Below are positions 55,166 through 64,000 of a stretch of DNA of 64,000 nt, piece after piece. A program made the translations under genes and the position numbers. The notes beneath the pieces were generated by a model. The model was not told the DNA's origin. It saw only the letters and a list, made by a program, of their open reading frames with translations, and ran no database searches. Within the stretch, counting starts at the first letter, position 1, and each line of letters starts with the position of its first letter. Source of the stretch: Bedellia somnulentella (taxonomy: Eukaryota > Arthropoda > Insecta > Lepidoptera > Bedelliidae); NCBI GenBank assembly GCA_963576735.1, contig OY755176.1, positions 13,315,423 through 13,379,422 of the forward strand, written 5' to 3'.

Positions 55166-56187
55166 AAATTTCAGTTTGTACTTTCGCTTCTAGAATGTTA
55201 ACATAGATTTTAATAGGACCTGCAAATCAGTTTAATTGGTTGGAATTATATTTGTCATTTCAAGAGTCAGTATTATGATATGGCAATGTTAATATTTAAG
55301 ACTGTTGTATGGCAAATAGAGGCACACGATTGAGACGTTTAATAAAATGTATAATTTATATTCTGTACAAAATAAATGATAGCACAAATCTTTTACATAA
55401 CTGCACAACCATATAGACTCATATTATTTTTAAAAACATTATTATTCAATTACACTATGAAAATACTTTATTGTTATTAAAATATATTAATGGAAGTTAA
55501 CCAGAAGAATAATTATTATTCGCGGACTATGTACTTCGTTATTAATTTGGAAATTAGCTTGTTCTAAACAACATAGATACTTGTTGTATATAAATTGTTG
55601 TTTAGTCTCTCATTTTTTGCGTTAACTTTACACTCATAGGTCGTAGGGAAGCAATAACAACAAAACTTTCATTTAAAATAATTATATATTCATATAAGAT
55701 AATTTAGCTATAGTCTTCTGGTTACTAACTAACCTGCTAGGCTGGCACGAGCGACTTTTTAACTAGATAACGCATAGTATAAAATAGCCATCTCTATCGC
55801 ACTTACATATTATTGTATACTGTCATCTCCTTCTAACTAATATCGTGACGATAAATAACGCTCGTGCTAGGCCTCCTGACTACTTAACAAGACCTGAATC
55901 TGTATTGTAAAGTGTCAAAAAAATAGTTTAATAGTAGCTATTGATTAATTACAATCATTTGTGATTTTGAATATCTTATTATGCAAAAGTTGAGTTAGCT
56001 TTTTTATCTATATAGAATCATACAAAATGTTACCTCTTTTAATGTAATGTTTGTCTTTATTGTAACTGTTGACTAAGTTGACGAAGAGTGTGTTTGAATT
56101 AATATTCATTTTGTACAGCTTCTTATTTAAATAAAACTACAAAGTAAATAAACAGTTTTATATTATTATCACAATCATTTTCTGTTC
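55166..56187. other. Intergenic between convergent AGPAT and gonadal, no gene seen
   Basis: A/T-rich. May hold alternative 3' ends of either gene. Confidence 0.5.
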
Positions 56188-56325
56188 TTAACCTACAAAG
56201 TTCATTTTACTCAAGCGCAAGATGAAGTCTAGAAGATGCATTTGCACTTTAATTTCAATTGGTTTGTTGGTGACGTAAAACCCTGGTACTCCTGCCTTCT
56301 CTAAAGTTACTTGCTGGTCACTCAC
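56188..56325 (-). CDS. gdl: gdl exon 4
   Basis: Acceptor TTCTCAG. The exon begins GTGAGT (codons V S), i.e. a donor-like sequence directly after the acceptor. It encodes VSDQQVTLEKAGVPGFYVTN and ends LRLSKMNFVG, stop TAA. Confidence 0.93.
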   Translation of the reverse strand: MSDQQVTLEKAGVPGFYVTNKPIEIKVQMHLLDFILRLSKMNFVG

Positions 56326-59300
56326 CTGAGAAAATATAAAGTATTATTGTCTAAGAATGGCACTAGCCTATTACCGTTTCCGTGGGTGTCATGCAAAAAA
56401 TACTAAGGATTATGGGTCTTTTGAGTCATTGAATGATGCAGTGTCCAATATTCTTTATAGATGAAATTTTAACTTCCGATAGGGGCTGAGAATGTTCTGA
56501 TTGTGAAGTTCTTAATAGTATATTAAAAATTATTTAGAGGTTAATAGCTGTTAGTGTAGGTATGTTCATATTGAATATATACTAACCTATACTTACAGCA
56601 AATTTTCTTAAATTAAGGTAGCAAGAACTTCAGAATAGAAACTCAGTTTTGGAAGTTAAGTAAGGAAAAGACTACAATATAAATAATAGTTGATGATGGT
56701 CGGCGACTCCGGTCGCATTGCCCAACAATCACTAAAAAAGCCTTACCCAAATCCTGAGTTGCCTTGTAAGACACCAGCAGGTAGAAATGGGTTGTGCTAT
56801 TCTAAGAAGACACTAAACATATTTTAAATATACCCATTAGTTAAGAAAGTGCCTGACTCTGCATTGGAACTCAGTTAGAAAATATAAAGCTATGGTAAGC
56901 AGAAAATAATTTTCAATTAATTTCATACTTCAGATTATATTCTGTAGTTATTAGCAGAAATAAATCGATTTTCTGAGATAAATATGAATTGATAGCAATA
57001 CAAAACAGAACATTCTGTTCATTAACCATTCCACAACCTAGGAGTATTGATAACAATAATCGAGCTACCTACATGAACATCTACATAGGTATATCTATAT
57101 GCCTCCATCCTCTATTCAAAGTGCAATGCAGTACTACTTTAGTACTCTGCTCCTGTATATGATAATCCTTTCAAACTAGCTTCACTGTCATCAGTGTCAT
57201 AAAGGGTTGAATTATAGAGGGAAAAGCATATGCTTTCCTAAATAGCAACTTGAGGTTTCATAATTTGTTTATTTTCTTACAAAAAAGTAACAAATTCTAT
57301 TAGATTTAAAATATTTTTAACTTAATTTACCTTCTGATCTATTTGAATAACTAGTTTCATATCTGTTTGTTTAAGTTCTTCCTTATGCCTTTTCAGTAAA
57401 ATATCCTTTTCTATTTTTTGATGTTCTGGATTTGGATTCTTATTTATCATCTCCTGAATTTCTACTGAAACAATAATTATTCTGTATTTATACAGAAGCG
57501 ACATGATAGTCCAGTGGGTAGAACACCCGCCCGAAAACAGAAGGGTGTGAGTTCCAATCCTGGGACGGGCCTACACCAATTTGTCTTTTCTAAAGTCATA
57601 TGTGTGGTTAATTTATCATGGTTGCTAACGGTGAGGGAAAACATCGTGAGGAAACCCACATGGCTGAGTTGTACTTAGTCATGTGACAGTGTATTCGTAC
57701 AAAACGGCGATAGGCCTGCCCCCTATCACGTGAGTACACTGTCTAAGCAAAACGTGGGTACCTTCTCTGGAAACTAGATGGCGCTTGCCATGTGAGTTCA
57801 GGAGTATTGGTACCTCTGCCAACCCCTTCGGGGATAAACGGCGTGAACGTTTATGTTATGTTATGTTTATACATAAACATTCGCAACCTTATATGATATT
57901 CTGTATTTGTGTGTCATAATTTTGAATATATATATCCAACTGCATTGTGGTGCTGGTGGCAAAGAGTTCTAACTCATTGAGAATTCTCAACCTAACCTGA
58001 AATCTACCTGTTTTCATAGCTGTTAATATCAAAAAGGGATAGGCTGTACAATTGGAAATTCTTCAGCCTTATACTATTCAAAACATAAAAAGTAAAAACC
58101 CTAAGTTTTGTATCAACAATCGATAAACCTGTTTCCTAAAATTAATTGCAAGCCTTTGACACAATAACACATCAATAGAACTTTTTTTTAATTATTTCAT
58201 TATAGTTATGATGATTTGACCTAAATGATATAAAACAGACTTAGAAAGAAATTTGACAAATAAATATAAGTATAATATTATATGTGGGCTTCAAGTCCAA
58301 TACATGGTTTTTGTACCAAATTACATAATCCACCACCATAGCAGTTTTAAAAAAAAATGTTTTGCATTTTAATTAATATTTAGATTCATGCTTTATATCT
58401 ACCTCAGGAACTTGCAGCATAGGCTCCTAAACTTTTGTAAAATTGTAAACAAATATATTTACTTATTCACTTAAAATAGACAAAATAATATGAAACTCAC
58501 ATGTATGTTGATTGATAACCTGTAGTCGCTGTTGAAATAAATGCTTTTCAGTTACATGTTGTATTTCCATTAAACCTTTTACAATTTCAAATATTGTATC
58601 ATTTAAAAGACAATTAGCTAAGCCTGATAATAACTCTATAGGAACTCGCATTTGATATTTTCTGAAAACAAAATAATTTGACTGTTAGTGAAATTTTAAT
58701 TCTAATCATTTCTTATAAATATAGAGCCAATTTGGAATTGGTGTATGTGAAAGTAAATGTAAAGAAAGACAAGAGAATGCTTGTTAGAGATGTTTATTTC
58801 CATTAATTATATAGATTATTTGAAGTGCTCATTTGAGAAATATTTTCTTTCTATAATTTTAAAATTCGTTTCAAACATATTTTTTTACTAATAAATAAAG
58901 GAAAGAAAATATTTCAACACCGGTGGGGATTGAACCTGCAAACTTGGGTATACACCCCCGTCGCTCTGCCAATTGAGCTACAGTGTCAATGGCTTCCAGT
59001 GCGAAATTCTTCTATCCTTTGTTTCTTCTACCAAAGACCTTTTCTTTTTTGTTTCTTCGATAATCATTATAAAACCATTTTATTTTATAAAGCTTTCACC
59101 TAGTCACCTTGGGTTTCCATTTTTAAAGTGTTTTGAAACTTAGCTGCTCAATTGGTCCCTGCTGAGTAATATTCTGTGTAGTGCTGGTCTTAAAAAAGTA
59201 CTACCCCATATTGCTCCCAGAAGTCTTATATTAAATGACTTATAATTATTTTCCCATTTAACTCCTAAAAGTGGCTGAAGAATTGTTGAGTTCGAAGCTT

Positions 59301-59548
59301 CAGCTACACCTCTCGACTTTTACACTCGGGTATAAGAAAGGAATTCCAATATTTAGGTTAAGAAACTTTTGCAGGTCAGAGAAAATAATGATGTCTCTTA
59401 ACTTTGGAATTAAAGCTTTTCTTTTCACATATGAGTAACCCACATTCACTTACGGAGGCAATTCTCGGGCCATTTCTTGTAATTTTTCATGTAAAAAATA
59501 TAACTTTCTCTGAAGAGCTTCCGGCGTCGTCGGTTCAATTTCATCCAT
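56188..59548 (-). CDS. gdl: Gonadal / DGCR6 family protein (four exons)
   Basis: Joined exons 59548-59454, 58661-58501, 57464-57331 and 56325-56188 give 528 nt and a 175-residue protein; all introns GT-AG, phases 2, 1, 0. The start ATGG at 59548 gives MDEIEPTTPEALQRKLYFLH. The core ELPPKYQMRVPIELLSGLAN, DTIFEIVKGLMEIQHVTEKH and IDQKVSDQQVTLEKAGVPGF then YVTNKP match vertebrate DGCR6/DGCR6L and Drosophila gonadal. The middle (RHKEELKQTDMKLVIQ) is probably coiled coil. The molecular function is poorly known; DGCR6 is linked to cell migration/neural crest biology in vertebrates. Intron 2 carries SINE 1 copy g. Confidence 0.95.
56350..56500 (+). repeat. SINE family 2, decayed
   Basis: GTCTAAGAATGGCACTAGCC, TCCGTGGGTGTCATGC, GGTCTTTTGAGTCATTG. 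In the last gdl intron, antisense to gdl. Confidence 0.55.
56692..56815 (-). repeat. SINE family 2, decayed, minus orientation
   Basis: CGCATTGCCCAACAATCACT, TTGTAAGACACCAGCAGG and GGTTGTGCTATTCTAAG are reversed SINE 2 blocks. Confidence 0.6.
57331..57464 (-). CDS. gdl: gdl exon 3
   Basis: Acceptor TGTTTCAG, donor GTAAAT. Encodes EIQEMINKNPNPEHQKIEKD, HKEELKQTDMKLVIQIDQK. Helical and highly charged. Confidence 0.92.
57495..57865 (+). repeat. SINE family 1, copy g, with 8-bp target duplication
   Basis: TTTATACA is duplicated at 57487-57494 and 57866-57873. Near-identical to copies c and f, including CTGGAAACTAGATGGCGC. Only about 30 bp from the gdl exon 3 acceptor. Confidence 0.92.
57874..58500 (-). 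other. gdl intron, no further feature
   Basis: A/T-rich, no repeat recognised. Confidence 0.5.
58501..58661 (-). CDS. gdl: gdl exon 2
   Basis: Acceptor GTTTTCAG, donor GTGAGT. Encodes KYQMRVPIELLSGLANCLLN and FEIVKGLMEIQHVTEKHLFQ, then QRLQVINQH. Confidence 0.93.
58885..58990 (-). repeat. SINE family 3, tRNA-like
   Basis: Reverse sense: GACACTGTAGCTCAATTGGC, AGAGCGACGGGGGTG, GGTTCAATCCCCACCGGTGT then TTTCTTTCCTTTATTTATTAG. Same tRNA-like head as at 35815-35886, with a weak anticodon arm. Confidence 0.65.
59170..59335 (+). repeat. SINE family 2, decayed
   Basis: TGTGTAGTGCTGGTCTTAAA, CTCCTAAAAGTGGCTGAAGA and GAAGCTTCAGCTACACCTC. Confidence 0.6.
59454..59548 (-). CDS. gdl: gdl exon 1
   Basis: Start codon at 59548 (AACTATGG), donor GTAAGT at 59453. 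31 codons plus 2 nt. Confidence 0.92.
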
Positions 59549-60223
59549 AGTTCTTTCCTGATCGCGTACCGAGTAGCGTAGGTAAGAACATAAGAAGTTG
59601 TATTTAATGTTATATTTAAATACTTAAATACTTAGTGAATAAATAACAAATTGTTTAAAAAATTAAATTCCGTAAACACTCTACCTACATTCAAATTGAC
59701 AAATTAAATCCAGTGTTTTGTTTTGGTCAACTACTTGGATTGGATCACAGACACTAAAGGAATTGGACTGTTCTTGATGGATAAAATTAAATATATATGA
59801 GCGCGGCGCGCGACGCGCGACATACTGAAAGATTGGGTTTGGTATTGCCAAACATAGAGCGTATATCTCAATCTGGAGGTATTTTGAAGGTAAGGTTACG
59901 TTAAGGTTTTTTTTGAGATTTTAGTTTTTCCAAATATATTCAACTTGTTAGGTTTTTTTTATGTTAAAAACATATATTTTCTTATAAACTAAATTACTTG
60001 TAAACTTACATTTACGTCGTAATTAGTAGTAGTTTCATCTAAGCAGTAGATTAATATTATTTCTCTATAAAAAATGTAAGAATATAAAAAGAACTAGGTC
60101 TCTATAATAATGTCAAATATAACGGCAGTCTTAAACATGATGAAACAATAAGTAAAACAATAAATAGTAATGTATTAAAACCAGTAATTAATAGTTTAGG
60201 ATTTAAACTCGTATATTATTTAT
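59549..60223. promoter_or_regulatory. Upstream region of gdl
   Basis: Holds an unusually CpG-rich palindrome-like patch GCGCGGCGCGCGACGCGCG at about 59800-59819, in otherwise A/T-rich DNA, about 250 bp upstream of the gdl start. A regulatory role is inference. Confidence 0.35.
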
Positions 60224-60475
60224 AGCTGTGTAGTGTTGGCTTAGAGTAACACTATCCTATTTCTGCCTGAGGTGAGGATGCTCGTAAGGGGCGACTGAGG
60301 GTATAGGAGCTTTTTAAGTGATTTTTAAGCATTGCAGTCGGAGACATAACAACAACAACCTTTAATCAACTATTATTGGGCTGCTCAACTTCCAAAAGTA
60401 GTTGCACAAGTTCTAAATATGTAGCCCTGGGTACCCAGGATGCTCTAGGGATTAATAACCGTGGGTATATGTTTG
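60224..60475 (+). repeat. SINE family 2
   Basis: GCTGTGTAGTGTTGGCTTAG, CGTAAGGGGCGACTGAGGG, CTCTAGGGATTAATAACCGT then GGGTATATG. Full length but diverged. Confidence 0.8.
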
Positions 60476-60483
60476 TTTTTTCT

Positions 60484-60570
60484 TGTGAGCTTTGGCAGGA
60501 TCGTACAAGATGGCGATCGAGTCTCCACCTACCCTATTTTGGACTAATGGCGTGAGTATATGCATGTACG
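60484..60570 (+). repeat. RTE LINE 3'-end fragment
   Basis: TTGGCAGGATCGTACAAGAT, GGCGATCGAGTCTCC, then GGACTAATGGCGTGAGTATA. About 85 bp of the RTE 3' end, directly after the SINE 2. Confidence 0.75.
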
Positions 60571-60639
60571 TGTTTGTTTTATTTATAACGACAATGCTGG
60601 TTTTGAAAGTGCAATAAAGATGAATTCGATTTCAGTTAA

Positions 60640-61008
60640 ATATCATCTGCAGTGAACGATAATGTTCTAATTTCTATGATTATGTATGGTAGCGAATGTT
60701 GGGTGTGACAGGAGATGTATGAGAGCTGAGTGAATGCAGTAAAATACAATGTGGGTCCCTCGGAAAAAAACAATGTTAGAATATGAGTTCGAATAAGTCA
60801 GTGTCTGGCGTGAAATATTATATTGTAAAAAAGTGAAAAGGAAACGTTACGTGATTATAGTAAATCAGGTCAAGAGATATTAATTGCCAAAGCCATACTA
60901 ATATTAAAAGATTGATGAACGTAAATGAAACCTGAGATTTGTTAGTATTTTACAAAGTGGCTATCGATAGTCTCTACCCACCCCTTAATGGAACTAATTG
61001 CGTGAATA
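60640..61008 (+). pseudogene. Decayed RTE C-terminal fragment
   Basis: GTATGGTAGCGAATGTTGGG, TGAATGCAGTAAAATAC, GATTGATGAACGTAAATGAA, GGCTATCGATAGTCTCTACC and GGAACTAATTGCGTGAATA follow the RTE order with many stops and indels. Confidence 0.75.
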
Positions 61009-61055
61009 ATTTATGTACAATTGTAATCCATATTGAGAGAAGTTAAATTACTCGA

Positions 61056-61270
61056 AGCCGAACGTTGTCGCCGAACGGTGATCCTCGAAGGGGTTGGTAG
61101 AGGTACTAATACTCCTGTGGCATTGTCCCCTGGTGTTCAGAGTACCCACGTTTTGCTTGGACAGTGTACAGTGTTGACAGATTGGTGTAGGCTCGACCCG
61201 GGATTTGAAACCTTACCGTCTGCAAGATTAGTTGTGTTCAAGTTCAACCCATTGAGCATTCACGGTTGCT
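61056..61270 (-). repeat. SINE family 1 with internal deletion
   Basis: GATCCTCGAAGGGGTTGGTA, GGTGTTCAGAGTACCCACG and GGTGTAGGCTCGACCCGGG. The middle of the SINE is missing. Confidence 0.7.
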
Positions 61271-61538
61271 TAGTTAAAGTTAAGTATGATTTAAATAAGA
61301 TTAAATGAATGCAACCCCCTTTTATCTTCATTTTTTGGGAGTTATCTAGGGTAATGATTGAAAAAATACTGGCAGCACTGGAATGATTGCCATTTGTTTT
61401 TGTTATGATATTTTTCGTCAATTTGTGAAATTAGTAAATCTTTTTTGTGAGATGAGAATTAATGCTAGATGTTGAGGATTCAGTTACGTACTGCATAAGT
61501 CATTGTGAATAATAATAGTTGATTTGTGGTGCTTTGGG

Positions 61539-61615
61539 ATGAGCAAGCTGTTGTTAAAATGTATTGTTATCTATTTTATTTTAGGGGGCTGTTTTCAAGT
61601 CAAATCTCAGCTTAC
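61539..61615 (+). CDS. Ostm1: Ostm1 exon 1 (signal peptide)
   Basis: The ATG at 61539 opens the frame that reaches donor GTGAGT at 61616. Encodes the signal peptide. Phase 2. Confidence 0.88.
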
Positions 61616-62990
61616 GTGAGTACTTAAATCATATGATTGATGATATATTATATCATGTTAGAATTACAGTACCTTTAAACTATTTTGTCTCTGATCACTT
61701 GCCCAGTACATTAATTTATAAAAAATGCACTGCATATTAAGATTTTTTATCCATAATTGTTTATCATTATATCAACATTTCCCGCAATGACTAAAAACTT
61801 CTGGTTAAGATTCCAGATAAGTCATGGGCTGCCTTTTTATTTCTAAGTTCTGCACCTGCTATTTTAATGTTATCAAACCTAACAGCTATATATTCCCAAT
61901 AGTGTTAACCAGAGCTAAAGGGCCTGAGTATGAAAATGTTTTTTATTTAAATCATGTTTCAGATTTTCCATTAACGATCCTCCAGTACCCAACCAATGCA
62001 CAGAGCTGCTAAATTTGTTTGCAGAAAATACTGCTAACTTTACCCTTTGTTCTATTGTGAATGCTAGACCAATAAAGTTTTGTGAAAGATGTGTTGACCA
62101 ATATGTGAGGTTCCACAACAAATATGAAGAGTTGATGACCACTGTGATAAATGGCACATCTTGCAAATCCATCTATATATCTAAGGATAGATTAGACATA
62201 GTAATGGATTACTATAATGGTGCTCTTTCAGTGTGGAATAAAGGAAATTGCAACAGTGAGTCTTTTCAATTCTATGGATATCTGAATCAATTGTATTATT
62301 TTGCTAAGATACTCTGTTCAGAAAAGACTGCCATAATAAGTATTGTACATGTTTTAACAATTTATTGCAATTATGCTTTTTATTTTCAGCATGTTTTGAT
62401 TGGTCCAGTGGAACACCAACTTTATCCAATAATACAATTAATTTCAATAAAATGTTCAATGTGACTATGGATTGCATTTTGACTAACTACAATGATAATA
62501 GCTCAGATATATGTCAACAATGCATGCATTCATATGTCAAGCTAGATGGATATTATAATTCACTAAGTTCTGATGCTGTTGGTATAGAAAGCATTTGTAT
62601 GGATATTGTTGATTCAGTAAGTTTCTACAACAATGGATAACTATGCTGATGACAGGGTGCATACTAAAATATTAATATTTTTTATTTCAGATGAATGCAA
62701 CAAGATCATTATGGAGTAAAACTTTCAACTGTTGTAGAATTAGGAATTCCCCAGAAATAATATTTTTGTGTAGCACTGCTATAATATCATTGCTACCATT
62801 ATTGTTTTATATTTCTGTTAGATATTGTGGACCAATTAAAGACTTGCCCAATGTGCTGAAACGTAAGCAAAACTTTGATTATTTCTATTAATTAATTTTC
62901 ATATCAATGAAGCAATTTGAGAATAAAATACCAATTGTTTATTTTTCAGAATCCCGATTTAAGCAAACATTTTTGAGGTCTACAAATTGA
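61539..62990 (+). CDS. Ostm1: OSTM1 (osteopetrosis-associated transmembrane protein 1), five exons
   Basis: Exons 61539-61615, 61963-62255, 62390-62616, 62691-62862 and 62950-62990 give 810 nt, a 269-residue protein; all introns GT-AG with matching phases. OSTM1 is the beta subunit of the lysosomal ClC-7 chloride/proton antiporter. Seen: signal peptide (LLLKCIVIYFILGGCF), a Cys-rich luminal domain (NFTLCSIVNARPIKFCERCV, NGTSCKS, DICQQCMHSYVKLDGYY, ICMDIVD), many N-x-S/T sites, NATRSLWSKTFNC, one C-terminal membrane helix at about residues 220-245, and a short basic cytoplasmic tail (QSRFKQTFLRSTN). Length and order fit insect OSTM1. No obvious lesions. Confidence 0.95.
61963..62255 (+). CDS. 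Ostm1: Ostm1 exon 2
   Basis: Acceptor CATGTTTCAG, donor GTGAGT. Encodes the first half of the Cys-rich luminal domain, ending KGNCN. Phase 1. Confidence 0.93.
62390..62616 (+). CDS. Ostm1: Ostm1 exon 3
   Basis: Acceptor TATTTTCAG, donor GTAAGT. Encodes CFDWSSGTPTLSNNTINF, NVTMDCILTNY and ICMDIVDS. Phase 0. Confidence 0.93.
62691..62862 (+). CDS. Ostm1: Ostm1 exon 4 (membrane helix)
   Basis: Acceptor TTTATTTCAG, donor GTAAGC. Encodes MNATRSLWSKTFNCC and the helix FLCSTAIISLLPLLFYISV. Phase 1. Confidence 0.93.
62950..62990 (+). CDS. Ostm1: Ostm1 exon 5
   Basis: Acceptor ATTTTTCAG. Encodes the last 13 residues and TGA. A weak ATTAAA lies at 63072-63077. Confidence 0.85.
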
Positions 62991-63174
62991 TGAAAAGACA
63001 TATTTTTTATTTCAAGCTTTAATGCATATTTGGATTGTTTTATTTCAGCTATGAGTAAAGAGAATGCCTGAATTAAAACATAATTATTATGCAATTGTTT
63101 TACTTCTAAAATTACTAACTCTTAATTCCTACAAAATCTCAATGTTCTAATGGCAGGAAAGCGTATTTTGGGAT

Positions 63175-63701
63175 TCATCTGTGTTTGGTTTTTTTGTTGT
63201 TCTTCTTAGCACTATTGCTATTGGAATGTTTATGTTTCAATGAAGCAGTATTATCATCTTTAGGAGTCCCAGGCCGACTGTCCAGCCCAACAGCTAGTAG
63301 CATTTTGCTATCAGTGCCAAACTGCTTTTGTAGCATCCCTGAGGAGGTGGCAATTTTATGTGTAGCACTCTGCTTTATTGACAAGTGTGAGTCAAGCCCA
63401 CCATTAGTTAGTTGTTTGCCTGATAATTTGGGAGCAATACTTTCAGTGGAGCCATGTATAGTTGTATGGTTCAAACCCCCAGTATTAACACCAGAACTTA
63501 ATTGGGTATCTGATGAGTCCTCATTTGTTTGTGATTCCGTTTCACTATGTCTTTCATCTAGAATTAAAACATACCATGTGTAAGAATACAACTTTATTAT
63601 AACATACTATATATTATTTATTACACAACTAACAAAATAAAGGTCCTTATTATATGTCACTCACTTTTTGTTTCCGCTGGGTCAACAAGTCCACTGACCG
63701 C
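63175..63701 (-). CDS. Unrecognised gene, last two exons
   Basis: Exons 63701-63665 (acceptor TTTGCAG, donor GTGAGT) and 63557-63175 (acceptor ATTCTAG) join in frame. The readable part is AVSGLVDPAETK, then a Ser/Thr/Asn-rich low-complexity region (SETESQTNEDSSDTQLSSG), LGxDSRPGTPKDD-like VGLDSRPGTPKDDNT, and a Lys/His-rich end KHKHSNSNSAKKNNKKTKHR. The basic tail suggests a nuclear protein, but the family was not recognised. Upstream exons lie beyond the right edge or in the last 300 bp. It is tail to tail with Ostm1. Confidence 0.7.
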
Positions 63702-63799
63702 CTGCAAAGGAAGACACAATATGAAAAATTGTACAGACATAAGTTAAAAATATAGCACAATATGTAAGACTGTTAAATTTAACTCAACGGTCACAACTT

Positions 63800-63977
63800 T
63801 ATATAAATACATATATTCACACCATTATTTCCCATTGGGGGAGGCAGAGAGTATTGATTGCCACTTTGCACGATCCTGGCAAACTTCTCTAGCTTCGTTA
63901 ACATCCATCAATCTTTTCATACATGCTCTTTTATTCTTCATACTTCGGATGCCAGCCTTTTTGAGCACACACTCCAA
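63800..63977 (-). repeat. RTE LINE 3'-end fragment
   Basis: Reverse sense encodes KKAGIRSMKNKRACMKRLMD, VNEAREVCQDRAKW and a final SPNGK, then the hairpin and tail. It lies in the intron or upstream region of the last gene. Confidence 0.85.
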
Positions 63978-64000
63978 ACAATATATATCTCTTAGTTCAA

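Overview
This is a eukaryotic, AT-rich, intron-containing genomic window, most likely from an insect and probably a moth or butterfly. The evidence is the gene set (an insect-type AGPAT, gonadal/DGCR6, OSTM1) together with the mobile-element mix: RTE, CR1/Jockey-like, LOA-like and R4/Dong-like LINEs, tRNA-derived SINEs, a short Helitron with the TC...TATTAATATTATAA start, hAT and foldback elements. No bacterial operon, CRISPR array or plasmid feature was seen.

Layout. Positions 1-22400 are a TE graveyard with almost no host coding signal. In order it holds: a LOA/R1-like LINE on the minus strand (ORF1 complete, ORF2 running off the left edge); an interrupted foldback element; LINE relics; a nearly intact and very young Ty3/gypsy LTR retrotransposon (9505-15259, minus strand, LTRs differing at one of 490 positions); a two-exon THAP-domain fragment; an RTE LINE nested inside an older LINE; a 593-bp foldback element; and a 1.44-kb TIR element carrying a SINE. 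Positions 22400-54660 are one host gene on the plus strand, a 1-acylglycerol-3-phosphate acyltransferase of the AGPAT3/4/5 type. Its 383-residue protein is reconstructed from seven coding exons with matching phases. Its introns, one of them 17.2 kb, are filled with SINEs, an RTE copy nested in a TIR element (39735-43160), a CR1/Jockey-like LINE (43430-46725), and a 6.5-kb TIR element (47282-53830). That last element encodes a protein with XPG/FEN-like nuclease motifs and contains a hAT-type element.

Positions 54660-64000 hold three more host genes. They are gonadal/DGCR6 (minus, four exons, 175 aa), OSTM1 (plus, five exons, 269 aa) and the last two exons of an unrecognised minus-strand gene. 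AGPAT and gonadal are convergent. Gonadal and OSTM1 are divergent, with a 2-kb TE-rich gap. OSTM1 and the last gene are tail to tail, with only 184 bp between stop codons. The host proteins have unrelated roles (endoplasmic-reticulum lipid synthesis, a conserved coiled-coil protein, the lysosomal ClC-7 partner), so no pathway clustering is implied.

Most notable: (1) the RTE LINE and two unrelated-looking SINE families share the same roughly 45-nt 3' end, with a CCCC...GGG hairpin and then GCGTGA and a TATG-type tail, suggesting both SINEs use the RTE machinery; (2) the 6.5-kb TIR element with nuclease-like coding sequence carries an inverted duplication of its own coding end, predicting a long hairpin transcript. 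All calls are from reading the sequence; no database search was run.
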